The position numbers and the translations under genes are program-made. Under the pieces are notes generated by a model, which did not search any database, was not told the DNA's origin, and saw only the letters and a list, made by a program, of their open reading frames with translations. Below, piece by piece: positions 9,419-21,841 of a DNA stretch of 64,000 bases; the stretch's first letter is position 1, and each line of letters starts with the position of its first letter. Source of the DNA: Echria macrotheca (lineage: Eukaryota > Ascomycota > Sordariomycetes > Sordariales > Schizotheciaceae); assembly GCA_030411725.1 (NCBI GenBank), contig MU839827.1, forward strand, positions 4,595,027 through 4,659,026, given 5' to 3'.

Positions 9419-11662
9419 TCAACAGAGCAATATTTTCCTCGTTTCACAACCATAAAAAAATCCCTTGCGGTTCGTGTATCCGAGGCACACGCCGACGCGT
9501 TGGTAGGCGTCGGATGTCCCGGGTGCCCGGCGGAGCAAGAGCATAGCCGAGTCTCCCAATTCAAGACAGTAGACATCTTTTTCCGCACCAACCGGCAGGC
9601 ACACCCCCACGCCTCTCTTCTCCTTGCTTCCGTTTGTTGGGAGGTAGTCCAGCTGCCCGACGATCTCTCCTCGGTGGGCTTCCATGGACACAAGCCGGCC
9701 GTCCTCTATGTTGCGGGCATATACTGGACATCCGGGGTAGATGGAGAAGTTGAAAGTAGTCCGCCCACCATGCTGTCTCTCAATATCGTCCCAGCATGCT
9801 TTCCGTGAATCCTCGGAGATGAAACGTCGAAGTCGTCCTTCAACCTCTAGCACTTTCACAGTTCTTCCCCGTTCTTCGATCACTTGGCCACGGTCCTTTC
9901 GTTTGTCAGGGAGAGGTGCCACTCCGGGTGTGCCAATCAAGCGGAAATGCTCGGACTGTTTGAATTTGTGCTTGGTGTTTGTGTGCACCTTGAGGGGAAG
10001 GGACGCCCAGGACCAGGAAGGGGCAAATTGCTGCAAGTGATTGTCGGGGTCAGCAGCATGGTGTACGGACCATGCCAGATGCCGCGCAAGCTCATCCTTC
10101 CATAAACCTGCGAGATACTCCTCCGTACCAAGTTGCTCGTTGGATTCCACCTTGGCGTTATAGAATCGCACGGCGAGACCAGATATGGCCAGGAAACGAT
10201 CCTTAGCGCGTGCGAGATCGCGGCGGGTGTAGGCCTCGACGACATCCAACCACTCATCGTTGAGCTGCTGCTCGTCCCCTGTTCGACAAACTTCGAGGAA
10301 GTTTTGGGGAAGACTCCAACCAGTTGGTGAGTCTTTGGTATTCGAGTATGACAGCTCGCTGAGTTCGGCAACCTGACGCTCCGGGCATGACCAATACCAT
10401 CTCTGTCCTGCCCAGTATAGAATCCGAGGCGAGAGCCGTTCCTCCTGGAGCGTCCAGCCCCGTTGCGATACCGGTGATCCTAGCCGAACTGCATTTAACG
10501 ACGGACTGTCGTTGTAAAGCCATTTTCCTCGAAGCTTACAGGCTTTGTTGCGGTGCCTCCATGCTGACCGGTCGTGCAGCAGGTTGTCAGTAGCTTTGGT
10601 ACAGGACGAAGCTGCCAAGGTGAACGCAGCGTTGCCGTACACCTCATGCATCCGAGATGCCTCTGTATCCCAGTTGGTGCCCTTAGGAATACACACACTG
10701 TCGATCCAAATGTATCGAAAACCAAGTGACTCCGTGATAGTGATAGCATCTTGCATGGTCTCAGGGAGAGACCATGTCGAGAATGGATGCAGTCGTTGGT
10801 CCACTGGCGTCCCATTTGTAGTCTTTGTGGCGGCGCCCTTGATTCTTGCCCATTCTGCCGCCGTCATCGTGGTTGGGTCACCCCATGAATAGCTGAGGAC
10901 GACGTAGTCGACAGGATTTTTTGGTCCCTTTACAAGTCGCACTTGGTTTTGATGCAGTATCTCAAGCAACCAAGTTGGGTTTTGGTCGGACCAACGGTAC
11001 TTCCAGGAGCAGTCGTGGTTCTCGTGGCAATCTCGCACGACCTTGCCGAGTTCTTCGAAATCGGCTCGCAGTCTTCCGCCAGCTCTTGTCGGATCGCGGG
11101 GAGTGTGGCATTGCTCGGATCCCAGACGAACGGCTGCTCTGAATACCGTCTCATGGGGTGCCTCGATCGAGAGAAGCAACAGGTCCCCGCCGTCCGAGAC
11201 ATCCAGGGCTGCGTACACCGGCCATTGCTGATCAGGGTCTTCGAGACTCTGGGCGCCCAACCCTGTAGTTTGTGCGAGGAGGAAGGCACGGCGGAAAATC
11301 CGACACGTATCGCATCCAGACAAGGTGGCGCACATGTCGAGTTCGCGAAAATTTGAGTGGAAAAAGCGTGACTGCGAGCATCCTCGGAACTGGGAGTCCT
11401 TCCGTCTCTGCACCTCGCCCCATCGAAGGAGCGAGCAGACCTCATCGCATCCCCGGCATTGCTGTTGGCCGTATTCGTTTGGCCGGGTACGGCACCAGTC
11501 TCGAACGGGCTGCAGTCCGCCGGGCGCTGAGAGCGAGTGAGGGGACTCTTTTCCAGTCTGTTGCAAAACAGAAAACTGTTGACCGGACATAAGGCCGCCA
11601 AGGAGAAGGAGTTGGCGGCCGAGGGCAGCGGCTGGCCGCAATGAAGATGTTAGAGAATCCAT
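9419..11662 (-). CDS. HET-domain (heterokaryon incompatibility) protein
   Basis: One uninterrupted frame of 747 residues. The HET domain begins near residue 251 with DYVVLSYSWGD. It continues with LPETMQDAITITESLGFRYI and WIDSVCI near 299-324, then ASRMHEVYGNAAFTLAASS near 335-353, the three conserved blocks of the family. These proteins act in allorecognition, where incompatible pairings trigger cell death, and many are of unknown specificity. The N-terminal 120 residues are cysteine-rich (CRGCDEVC and CDTC), as in HET proteins that start with a small metal-binding region. No NACHT, WD40 or other partner domain is present, and no partner gene of the het-s or sesB kind is adjacent. The start at 11662 is the first ATG, and the ATG at residue 25 is possible. 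Nothing interrupts the frame, so it appears functional. Confidence 0.9.
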   Translation of the reverse strand: MDSLTSSLRPAAALGRQLLLLGGLMSGQQFSVLQQTGKESPHSLSAPGGLQPVRDWCRTRPNEYGQQQCRGCDEVCSLLRWGEVQRRKDSQFRGCSQSRFFHSNFRELDMCATLSGCDTCRIFRRAFLLAQTTGLGAQSLEDPDQQWPVYAALDVSDGGDLLLLSIEAPHETVFRAAVRLGSEQCHTPRDPTRAGGRLRADFEELGKVVRDCHENHDCSWKYRWSDQNPTWLLEILHQNQVRLVKGPKNPVDYVVLSYSWGDPTTMTAAEWARIKGAATKTTNGTPVDQRLHPFSTWSLPETMQDAITITESLGFRYIWIDSVCIPKGTNWDTEASRMHEVYGNAAFTLAASSCTKATDNLLHDRSAWRHRNKACKLRGKWLYNDSPSLNAVRLGSPVSQRGWTLQEERLSPRILYWAGQRWYWSCPERQVAELSELSYSNTKDSPTGWSLPQNFLEVCRTGDEQQLNDEWLDVVEAYTRRDLARAKDRFLAISGLAVRFYNAKVESNEQLGTEEYLAGLWKDELARHLAWSVHHAADPDNHLQQFAPSWSWASLPLKVHTNTKHKFKQSEHFRLIGTPGVAPLPDKRKDRGQVIEERGRTVKVLEVEGRLRRFISEDSRKACWDDIERQHGGRTTFNFSIYPGCPVYARNIEDGRLVSMEAHRGEIVGQLDYLPTNGSKEKRGVGVCLPVGAEKDVYCLELGDSAMLLLRRAPGTSDAYQRVGVCLGYTNRKGFFYGCETRKILLC

Positions 11663-14200
11663 GACTTTGCGAACATTGAGGAACAGGAGATTGGGGGTGA
11701 CAAGGGTATCAGTGGGATATATGCTGACGCCGAAAGGGGGGCGGCGGAGAGCTGACTTTTATCTGATGTTTGAGGCTCACCTCACGGCACTGAAAGTAGC
11801 CATCACGTCAGCCACTGGTCCCGAGTTTCACGTCGGAGACCTCGTGGTGGCTGGATTAGGCTGGCCGTTGGAACCGTAACATATGCCCGTACAAGGGAAG
11901 GTCGGGAGATCACTGCCACCGTATCCCATCGCCGTGGATCCATGATGGACTCGTTGGAGCGGGCGTGGTCGGCCGTGGTGATTCACAGACTCGGTGTGGG
12001 GAAGATATCACACCGCGTTGGGCGACCGTCACTGGATAGCCGTCGACGGTGTCGAAATAACAAGCGGATGTGGCGGAGGTTGGCGGCTCGGTTCGGCCAA
12101 TTCTGGAACACGCAAGCGCAGCGCCTGGCGGCGCTTCTTGGAACGGGGCAGCTCGATGACTTCACGGAGCACGAATCCATCGCGTGCTTGTGCGTGGCAG
12201 GCCAAGTGCCTGATTGGGCCTTGGCGGCACTGCACTTGCACGGCGCGGGTGCCTCGAGCAGCCTGGCAGGGCGAAACGGCCTGGGGCACACGATCCAGGT
12301 TGCTAAGGCGAATTGCAGGGCAGTCCATCCATGTTGCAGGCTTGTACGATACCAAAGCGCGGGTTTGGGGTCGGAATCCTAGTACTCCATGTGACTGCAC
12401 GGAAAACGAGGGAGGGCAGATTTGACGGTTGCTCAAGATCGGTCTAGGCACCGAAACGCGGGCCTCCCGGCTCGGGGTGTTCCAACTCGTCTTCGTAAAA
12501 AGTTTTGGCCTCCAATTTCCATTTACTCGCTCGGTGAGTGCAGCGAAGACAGAAGGCACCGGTCGCGGACGCAGCCAGGGAGAGTGGACTGGGGCGGATG
12601 GCTGTTTCGGCAGGTACCCTCCCGTCCACTATTTCCACTGTTCCACTGTTTCCACTCTTCCCACAGGACCCGCGACAGTGTCGGCTTCCTTCCGTCTGGC
12701 GGGCCACTCTCTCGACCACTCCCTTCTCGCAATTGCACTCCCACAAACCGCAGCAGGTGGCGAACCCTCACTCTTGCACTTCTATTACTGCTCGGCACTC
12801 GGGCCTGCAGTCATCATCGTGGGCTTGCCGCAGGGTAAAACCATGACTGACGGGTGCAGCCATGAACAGGACACACACCCACCCTCGACCAGCAACACCT
12901 CATCCCCATCAGTACCTCCATGGGCTCGTTCTGCCCGCGGTGGCTCTTGTGACGCATTGTTAAGCGCCGATACGTTACGCGTGCCATGGAACATTCTGTG
13001 GATTCCAACTCTGGAAGGCCATCCTTCTTGGCACGTTGGATGGAGTGGTGCCGTCGCTGCTTACCTCATTCTGCTCTATCCCATAAGACTGTTGTCAAAA
13101 ACAAGACCCAGACGAGCCACCACGGCACCCGGCCCCTGACACGTCCCATCTTGTTGGGTCTCGACGTTGCACTGCGACGACTCCGCGGGTTCCGAAAACC
13201 TCTTGATGGAAACCTGCGGGCATTGAAGGCGTTCTGGGCAGCTGGGTTCAGTCGACGCTCTGCTCCAGGGGAAGAAGCCGTCGTTACCAACGACATACGC
13301 GGCGTTGGTGGCCCAGCGACGACAGCGCATCGGGCCGGTGCAGTCTGCAGTCTGGTCTGCAGCGCACCAGTTCCATATTTACCAGTCCGGCTTCCCCTTA
13401 TAGCGCTGTAAGTCTTATCTTTGTCTTATCTCCATGTCTGGCTTTGGAATCCGGCAAAAGTCGGTGCCAGGGCTTGGATGTGGTGAGCTCTCGGCCGAGA
13501 CGAATGGGACGAAAGGCACAGCACTGCGGACCCCCAGATTTGGGATCGGAGATGGGTTTCCGTAGGGCTGCTGAGTCAGGTGGAACCACGGGAGCCCCCT
13601 GACCACCCCCTGGCTGGGGCTCATAAGCACTGTGTGGCTGGTTTGCGACGTTTTCGGACCAACAGCCTCTTGAAGCACCAGTCGTTGTGGCAGTGACAGA
13701 GTAACTCGCTGGGGACAGGCATGCTTTTTAGGGTTGGTTCCTGACATCCAGACACAAGTTCGTAGGGCCTTAAGTGGTAGCCTAGAGGAACACCGGCCTG
13801 TTGGCGCATCTCTTGGTTCGCCGCCCTTCCCGCCCGCCCCCGCGATTGTACGAGAGAGAGATACAACCCGGGACGTGCCTCTCGTGTTGTTACTGAATTG
13901 GGTTGCACAACCGGCCATGATGGAGGATCCGCATCTCGATATCTGCCTTCAAATATCCCATGTCCTCGGGCCGCTCTGTCACGGCCTCATCCTGTCATCC
14001 ATGTCAACTGATCAACCGGCCCCAGAGTTCTAGAAGACCCAAGCTTGAGAGACTGCTCCCACCGCGACCACCACCCAGGGTTTCTGTCGTTAAATTAACC
14101 TTATCGCCTCATCTCCGCTGCCGCTCGACTGCCGAATCCCGTCTGTCATCAGCACCCCAAATCCTCACAACTCACCTAAGCCGCCAGATCGACCGCGATC
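11663..14200. other. 2.5-kb intergenic region, no gene seen
   Basis: This is the common promoter side of the HET gene (-) and the membrane protein (+). Overlapping frames exist at 11942-12425, 12029-12559, 12429-13139 and 13415-13918, but their translations are low-complexity Arg/Ser/Pro strings without domain signatures and compete with one another on both strands. A transcript with small exons cannot be excluded. Confidence 0.45.
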
Positions 14201-15002
14201 ATGTATAAGACGAACAATTTCGGGTGGAAACTCACCCATATGCTCTGCATCCTTGCCCACCTTGGCCTTATAGTCGGGGGTGCCATCGCATATGTGTACA
14301 ACAAGATGAGCAGAGACACGGCTATGGTCGAATGGGCCAGGTTAGGCGGCATAAATACGGGTCGTGCGGCCCCATGTTCTCGCGACCTCCAGCTCGTGCT
14401 CGGGAGCGAGATGGCGATGTCGGCGCCGCTTGACGTGGCCCTGCACACGCTCCCTTTGTGCTGTCTTGCATTGGTGTGTATCCTTTCCCGTTTCCCCCTC
14501 CCCGACAGACGCATATATGTACGGTCAGAACCCGATCAGGAGACCGGCATGCTGACATACACGACCCCGCCGCTAGGGAGCCCTCGGACTGGCTGTCAAC
14601 ACCACTCTCTTCGTCGTCCTTTTAGGTGCCGAGACGGTCGATGCCAACTTAACCGAAGGCGAGCAGCATTGGCGCAAGCAGGTTGTAACCTTCTTCAGCT
14701 GCATCTCCAACCTCCTGTTGGCAGGTGCGGGGGTTGCTCTCGCGGGTGCATTAGGAATGAAGCTGCTGGGTTCCAAATCCTTAATCACGCCGCTTGTGTG
14801 GGCGTCGGTCCAAGTGTACGTCAATTCCTTGGCCCCCATCAGCCCCTCCCGTCGTCCATTGCCAATCCAAGCAAGCCGGGCCGTCTTCATCTTCTCGGGA
14901 TACCGTAACTAACAAATGCCAACTCACAGGCCCCTCTCGCTGATCACGGCCTCTTTCGATGTCATCAAGAACCACCGTGACGGGAAAGACTTGCTGGATT
15001 GA
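14201..15002 (+). CDS. Small four-helix membrane protein, MARVEL-like
   Basis: Join 14201-14473, 14577-14815 and 14930-15002 gives 194 residues. Four hydrophobic helices are visible: LCILAHLGLIVGGAIAYVY near residues 15-33; LGALGLAVNTTLFVVLLGAE near 91-110, spanning intron 1; SCISNLLLAGAGVALAGALG near 136-155; and TPLVWASVQVPLSLITASF near 165-183, spanning intron 2. The short soluble tail ends KNHRDGKDLLD. This layout (short N-terminus, four helices, polar tail) is that of fungal MARVEL-type plasma-membrane or eisosome proteins, but I recognise no diagnostic motif. Intron 1 (14474-14576, donor gtgtgt, acceptor gctag) and intron 2 (14816-14929, donor gtacgt, acceptor cacag, with ctaac upstream) keep the frame exactly. 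Function is unknown. Confidence 0.7.
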
Positions 15003-16233
15003 ACGGGCTGGCGAAGGTCGTGTTCAAATACGCCATGCTATCTCGGCAGAGTGAGCAGGGAACGGGAACGAGGATCGGTTATGTCCTAGGGCGCCGAGAA
15101 ACTAATCCTGCGATCCCGCGGTCCGCGCTTCGACCTCATTGTCGACTCGACTCGCGATCCTGTCTCAATGACGCTCGTATATCGTCCAAACAGAAGCGAA
15201 CGCGAGAAGGTCCTTGCAGAAGCGTCGAGTCGCCCTCGTAAGTGTCTCGCGTCGACCGTGGATGTTATTCGAGAGAAGGCAGGCGAGATGGTTGCAGATG
15301 TGATGCATTTAGCGTCGGGATGCCGCAGCCAAACGGGAGGATTTCGGGTCTCCAAGAGACAGGCCGCGGCCATGGAGGGATCGGAGCAGACAGAACGCTA
15401 TAAGTCAATAATCGTAGGGAGTCCTGGTGTCTGCTGCCACCACACCTTGTGCAAAAGTATTGTTTGCTTCCCGCCTCCGCCTGTGACCGGATCGGTGGCA
15501 CCTCAGCATCGGACTGATTCGATCATCAGGGGCCGGACCGGATGTCTCTTCCTTGTTCCGCCTTCCCGCGCGCGCGCGCACACACCCACCCGCAAAGACG
15601 AAAAGCAGATCGGGATACCACCGGTTGAGAAGTGTCAGAACCTTGTTGGGAGCTGGTGGTCGTTGGCGCTAGCATGCTGTGCTTATCAACGCGGTCTGGT
15701 CGCTTGGTGTCGTTTGGCCAAGTTGTTAATGCCTTGCAATTCAGGCGAGAGTTTTGCTGGCCTCGGCCACGACGCGCGCTTGAAGACCAGTCGGCACAAG
15801 TGTCACAGCAGTGCGGGGCAGCTGCACCGTTGCAGCCAGTTGCCAGCGGGAAGCGGAACCCCCGCGACATCGTTTGGGGAAGGCGGGGCACAACTATTTG
15901 CTGCCACAATCTTAGCAGCTGCACGGTTCTTTTCGGAGTCCCGTCTGAGCGCTGCGCCGCGTGCGCGCATCCGCAACCCTTTTCCACGGCGGGAGCGGCG
16001 GGTGCCACGGGAGTTGGCGGCCTGTCACTGCGTGGCGGGCCAAGCGACCGCCTTTTGGACGAATTGCTTATAAGGGTTTTGGGCCTAACTCATGCGCGCC
16101 GCAGGCTTGTCGCGCAGTCTTTCGTAATGTTCTTCCTTGCATTCCTTGCATTCCTTGCATTCTCGCACTCGACTCCGCACTCCGCACTTGTCGCTCGGAG
16201 CGTTCGAGAGAGCTGCGATCCACAGCCCTCCCC
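15003..16233. other. 1.2-kb intergenic region, no gene seen
   Basis: This is a promoter-sized gap before the Clr5 gene. Frames on both strands (15168-16073 plus, 15526-16008 minus) are long but have no domain character. A CG/CA dinucleotide run lies at about 15569-15585. Three tandem copies of attccttgc lie at about 16133-16163 in the leader of the Clr5 gene. Confidence 0.45.
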
Positions 16234-18346
16234 ATGACCTCAGGTTTGTGTTTCGGCTCGCCCGAGAACCGTGCAGCAACAATGTCCACCGCGTCGGGTC
16301 CGGTGCCGCCGCCGGCGCCGCTGTCGGAACGCAGCGCTAGCCCGGAACGGAAATCCCGCACACTGCAAGGCCCGTCACCCAAGGAGTGGGCAAGACACCG
16401 CGAGACCATCATCGACCTGTATCGGCAGTATCCGCTGAAGAGAGTAAGCGAGATCATGAGAAAGCATCATGGCTTCTCAGCAAGGTGAGACCCTCGCGCC
16501 CGTAATGTTAAGCCCGCCTCCTCCCCCCTTCCATCCCCGCCACTCCTCTCGGCCTCCCTCTCTCCTTTATCCCATCCACCCCTCGAGACATCTCGTATAG
16601 CAGTGTTCTGAGCGGTCACCATCTTGTACATCTTGCCGCCCCGCAGGGTCCCATACTTGATCATCCCTTCCCTTCCCTTCCCTCGACTTTCCCCACCATC
16701 CGGACACCGCCAGGATGACTCTCATTACGTCCACTGACGACCTTGACAGCAAGCGCATGTACGACAAGAGGTTTCGGGAGTGGAATGTCTTCAAAAATGT
16801 AAACAGCGACGAGAAAGAGAGGCTGCTGCGCCGCGTCAACGGACCCCGCCCCCGTGCGGCGGCACCGCTCATCGATCGTGACAGCATCAGCCAGGAAGAT
16901 CTCCGGAGAACGCTGCGAGTAGCAAAGGCCATTCCGCAAGGCCTCACGCGTTCGACCGCTGTCCAACAACTCCCTCCGCCGCTCATCCCGCCCGAACCGG
17001 CTGTTGATCATCAGCACCCGCCGGTGTCCGGCAAGCGAGGCCTTGGTATCTCTGACCTCATCCGAGACCGAAGTCAGTCCCAAACACTTGGTGCTTCTCA
17101 ACAGTCCAATGAGGCGTACTCGCCACAGGCCTCGTCTTCATCTCCAGATCTTGCCTGTGCGACTCCTACCTCGACCACCGAGTCCTCTGACGAACAAGCC
17201 TCTGCATCAACTGATGCCATAGCCCGGTCCCCGCCCAGCTCGCCCCTCCCCAACCTGTCGACCTTTGAGGCGCAGATCAGGACCCTCGCCGAGGCCTCAC
17301 CTCCACCTCCCATGGTTGACCCGAGGAGCCACTCCCTCGATGTCATCACTCGAAGTCTGCGGAACTATTACGAGTGGCAGCTTCAGAACATTCCCCAAGG
17401 CGTGCTCCCTGACGACTACCTGGGACACAGGTCGTCAACCGAGTCAACGCAGTACTGGGGCACTATCAAAAATGCCATCTACCTGGTCAAAATCTCGGCT
17501 GGCTCCCTGGAGGACCTAGAGCACCGGCCGGATCGGCGAGCATGGCCCGCATTCGCCGAAGCAGGCCGCATCGCGTCAGCAGCCATGACGACGCAGCCAT
17601 TTGAGTTCTTACGCAACGTGTTTTCGACCCTCTCCCCTGCAAACACCAGCGCCCGCCCTGAATTGCGGGGCATCTTACTCCAGTTCCTGGCCAGTGAGGC
17701 GAGGGACACCCTGTCTCCCAATCATCCCATCACAGTCATCTGCCAAGAGCTTCAGCGCGACGAAGACGGTCAGGAGATCTCGCGCCGGGGGCTACAATGC
17801 ATGCTAGACATCTTCACCACTCGCCTGAGCCGGTCACGGGCGGTTTCATTCAAGCTCCTTGACTCCCTCGCCACGCTCTTGCGTCGCAATGGCGAGTTCG
17901 ATGCGGCCATGGATATCATCCTGGAGCTGCTCAATTCATGCAGGCAGGTCTTCGGCCATCAGTCAGACCAGGCACGCATGATCGAGAACGAACTCGCGCA
18001 CTTCTACATGGTAGCCGACGAGTGCGATTTGGCCCTCTCCCACTGCATGTCGGTGATCCGACGCCCACCAGAGCCGGGGACTCTCGCTCCAGTGGAGCCG
18101 ACATACTACGAGGATGAGATCGCGGCCCGTAGCATGGAGGACATCGCCGAGATCCATCAGCGGCGCGGTGATGTTGAAGCGAGCATCATGTGGCTAGAAC
18201 GCGCCGCCGCCCTCGCTCTGAGTCTGTGGGGGCCCAAAGACATTGCAACCGGTCACATTATCGATAAGATGACGGGTCTTCAAAGGAGGTTTGGGAAGGA
18301 TCTTTTACGCAGTGCATCGCTCTGGGAAGCCGCAATTATCCAATGA
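16234..18346 (+). CDS. Clr5-domain protein with TPR-like C-terminal region
   Basis: Join 16234-16484 and 16750-18346 gives 615 residues. The Clr5 domain, a helical module found in many fungal proteins and named after a fission yeast silencing factor, covers about residues 52-100. It starts WARHRETIIDLYRQYPLKRV, continues SEIMRKHHGFSA and finishes, across the intron, with KRMYDKRFREWNVFKN. The intron (265 bp) is longer than its neighbours, but the splice (gcaag/gtgaga to cttgacag/c) restores the domain exactly. After a low-complexity linker, the last 350 residues look like helical TPR-type repeats, with LLDSLATLLRRNGEFDAAMD and ARSMEDIAEIHQRRGDVEAS. The family is usually nuclear and of unknown function. 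A second in-frame ATG at 16282 would remove 16 residues. It could bind nucleic acid or act as a scaffold. Confidence 0.8.
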
Positions 18347-19572
18347 AAAGCCGCGGTCGTGCCGCAACGGGACTCCATGAGTCACCGCGAGAGGAGTTCG
18401 AGGTGTAGGTGTTTGGTTCATTTCCTGGATTCGGCGGTACTTGCAGAGCATGATTTGAAAGGCGCTTTTTCTAGCTTTGATACCATTAATATTTATTTCT
18501 GCATCTGACGAATGATGTGGCGTTCGAGCGAGACCCCCGGATCTTGTTGAAACCACACCCGACTGCGCCTTGCTGAAGGAATGTACCGATCTGAAGTAGC
18601 GCAGTCCTTGATCGGTAATAGCCTAAGGACCTACAGAGCAAAAGCCGACAGAAAATAGGTACCTAGTCAGCAGTCTAATTTCCCAAGTAACACAAGCCAA
18701 TGTTATGGTGGGTGGATACCCGTCTAAGCCTCAGCCCTACGACCAGGGCACCTTATTGCCAGCCTGTCGGTTGGTGCTGTTGGTCCTAGGAGCTGGCGAC
18801 TTGTTCTGTGCATGAATGACACTACTAGTGACAGACGTTCGACTCCGAGGAGGGTGCGGCTTGTCCCATTCCGCATCCTTGGCCGGGAAGGGACACATAT
18901 TTCGAAGTGCGGATTTGTTTCCGCAAAGTAGTTCATTGCCAAGCAGGCGCACCTAGAGACTGCTGATGTTGGGAATATGCTGGTGGTTGGTGCCAGGATA
19001 CTTTTCTCTGCTTGTCATTGGGAGATAGATGCCAAGTAACAAGGGCCGCACCGTCAGGTACATGTACCAGTACGCCACACCCACATGATCGACGAGACGT
19101 ATGCAGCTGACACTAGGGACATATTAGTCGTGGTATGTCTTATTTTTCGAGTCCGCTGGGCCTTGAGAAAAACGTTGGAGCTCGTCAACAACCAGAGACA
19201 AGCAATACCTAGCCAAGGTCTGCTATGAAGTAGAGTCGTGCCTAGGTAGGTAGCCATGCAGGTCACCAAGATAAGAGGCGAGAGCGACGGGGAGTTATGG
19301 ATAAGAAATTAATTCTATTAAACCGGGAGAGATGAACCCGCAATGCCAACTCGAGACTCTTCTAAATCGTAAGAGGTCTCTGCTGTCTCCGCCAACACTG
19401 TACTCCCTCCAACTTGAACGATTCCAGAAACCAGAACCCTTCTCGGGGTACACAATCTGGTGATAGACTCATGACAAAAGAACTCCTGGTATCCCCAAAC
19501 GCCGGAAAACCCAAATGCCGAGAAATTCAAGACCCCATCCTTTTTGGTGCAACTATCCGGTCGTCCCGCCGC
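18347..19572. other. Convergent intergenic region, no gene seen
   Basis: This is the 3' side of both flanking genes. Only short frames occur. The palindromic intergenic word cctaggtaggtag occurs near 19241. I see no repeat or RNA gene. Confidence 0.4.
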
Positions 19573-19863
19573 TCATAGCGGACGAAACGTGACCCGGTTG
19601 TCAAACACCTGCATGCTGGCCATCGGGTACTTGCGGTAGATGCCGTCGAGGGTGGTCTCTTCGGCTTTGTTTTTCCTCTTTTCTGATGTCCCCTTGGTGT
19701 CCTTTTCCCGCTCTGACCGCTCGCTCTTGCGGAAGGTCGACTTTAACCTATCACGGACGCTAAGACGGCGGGAGGACGACTGAGATTGGGCGGCAGCTTT
19801 CATCTCGCTCGTGGAGGTGGAGAAGCTCGAGAATGAGAAGACGGAGTTTCTTCGTGAGGCCAT
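19573..19863 (-). CDS. Small Ser/Arg-rich protein of unknown function
   Basis: A single-exon frame of 96 residues from the ATG at 19863. The first half is Ser-rich (MASRRNSVFSFSSFSTSTS). The middle is strongly basic and charged (DRLKSTFRKSERSEREKD). The end, YPMASMQVFDNRVTFRPL, has the look of a conserved short motif rather than random sequence. There is no signal peptide or membrane segment. RRNSVFSFSSF and RRLSV would suit phosphorylation by a basophilic kinase (inference). The frame continues upstream to 19983, but the extension is 5' leader-like, and a TATA-like ttataa lies near 20012. I do not recognise a named family. I accept it because of codon composition and the constrained C-terminus. 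Confidence 0.6.
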   Translation of the reverse strand: MASRRNSVFSFSSFSTSTSEMKAAAQSQSSSRRLSVRDRLKSTFRKSERSEREKDTKGTSEKRKNKAEETTLDGIYRKYPMASMQVFDNRVTFRPL

Positions 19864-21841
19864 TGTGGTGTTTGTTTGGCTTTCTTGCGATGAAGTGTGG
19901 GTTTCCAGGGTGGTAACTGTGCGTTGCTGATGCGTTGGGTTCAGATGGCACTTGATGATGGATGGATCTCTTTGATGAAGCAACTGGGGAGTTGAACAAG
20001 ATGAGAGACTGGTTTATAAGTCGAAGCTGTGGCAATGGTGTATTGGAGTATTCAGAACTTGGATGGACCGAGAGAGAAGACGTCCTCAGCGATCGCGGTC
20101 AGGGTTTTTAAAAGGTAAAGTTTCAACCAGACTCGCGGCCATGATGGATCAACCGCCAGGATATCCCAAACTGGCACAGCAAACCGGAATGCCTGACAGC
20201 CTGACGAGTCACTCCGGCCGGTGAGGCTTTTGGCAGTGTGCATACGGCCCAGCACTACTATTTCCACGGTCGCTAATCTCCGAGCGTCTCGGGGGAGTCA
20301 TCCGGAGATTTTCTACCAATCCCGGTGCGCGCCGTGCGCCTCGTTCGTGGTCACACAGAGCTATTGAATCGAATGACTCACAGGCCGGCTGCGCTGCTTA
20401 CTGGAAACGTAACCGCACACGCCGCGTTTGCTTTGACTCGCCGTCGTTGACGTGTGCGCAGTTGAGCGGGCGACCGTGTTTCACGGAAGAATCCCACCCC
20501 GCCGAAGCATTTCGAGACTGTTTGCCTGGCTCATTATTCACGATGCTGCCTCTAGGCCCCAGGCAAGAACTCGCTTTTCGGTTAGGCAGTTTTTTTTTGA
20601 CGGTAAAATCTCGGATCACGCAGTCCGACGAGGAAGATGTTACGTTGTCTCATGGACGAACTCGGTTGCGTGCGCCGCATTAAGGCTAGGTTCCACGTCT
20701 CCCCTCGGACGTACTCGCACTTGGAGGAATCTCAACCCGGGATTTAGCGGTGAGAATAACAATAGACATCGCTATTCTGCCGGAGCAGCACAGCCATGTC
20801 ACCATGGATATCTCGTCGAGACCCGAGAAGGGAGACCGAACGACCCATATGAGTGTCATGACTGCAATGGTCTCATTGCAGAAGAGACGGCAAGAGAATG
20901 AGAGAGCCCATCCAGAGAGGGTAACTCTCTCAGGGGCCGTCTCCCAATCACGTTTTGGCCTCCGTCCGGGCCGACGAGACTCGGGAGGTTACGGCACCGT
21001 AAATCCGCACAGGCATCAACAGGCAGGACCAGGCGCCCAAATGTGCAACAAAATGTCAAAAGATAGCCGGTCCGAATGTGGAACTCCGCCGATTTCGAGG
21101 AGGTTGGGTTGCAACCAGAGCAAAACCATCGTCGTTGCCTTCCTCAGGCAATAGGATAAGAACGCTGTGAGCCTGCCGCGGGCGGTGGTCCGCTAACGCA
21201 GGCACGAGATCTTGTTATCCCTCTCAGCGCAAGTGCGTTATTTCCGCACATGCTGGCAACTGGAGCATACCCTCTCTCAAGTGCGCACAATCCCTAAATT
21301 TTCCCTCTCATGGTTTTGCCCTTGTGGGGATTCTCGATCTAAAAGAGCGTGAGCGACGCACAAAAATCTCCAAAATCAGAGCAAATCACCTCATGCCGGG
21401 GATTTTCAATGCTGGCATTGGGTGTTGCAGCCTGCCTGTTGGCCTGGCTCAAGGAGGACATCCTTAATGATGCCAATTCTCTCTGACGTTTCGGGGTCGA
21501 GGCCCCTTCCACGTTTAGTAATATGCCCGTCTGACATTCTTGATGATTCGTGAATAAGTACCTCGCGGTTGAAGACATGCTCCTCCCTCAGTACAGACTT
21601 CAGGTATTTTCGCACAATCCAATTACCTTAGTCCCCTGATCAGAACCATACCTAGGTACCTACCTAACCTTATCTAAGTGAGGTAGCTACATCACCATCA
21701 AGTCATCAGAGAGGAGAGGTCAAAAAGATTTCGGGCGACTTACTCAGGGACCTGCCCGTTGACGCCAGCTTTCGCATTCTATTTCAATATGACGCTAGAT
21801 ATCCTTGATAGACCCTAATAGCAAACAATGGTGTATTCCGC
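19864..21841. other. 2-kb intergenic region, no gene seen
   Basis: The region contains the promoter of the small Ser-rich gene (-) and the 3' end of the FAD monooxygenase (-). Plus-strand frames at 20447-21154 have no domain features. A cluster of cctaggtacctacct words lies near 21652-21668. Confidence 0.4.

Noticed and set aside
12029..13139. Overlapping frames of 140-236 codons on both strands
   Set aside because: They are low-complexity, mutually exclusive, and show no family motif or start context.
15168..16073. 301-codon plus-strand frame upstream of the Clr5 gene
   Set aside because: Cys/Arg/Ser-rich composition, no domain, and it lies in promoter position. A minus frame overlaps it with equal quality.
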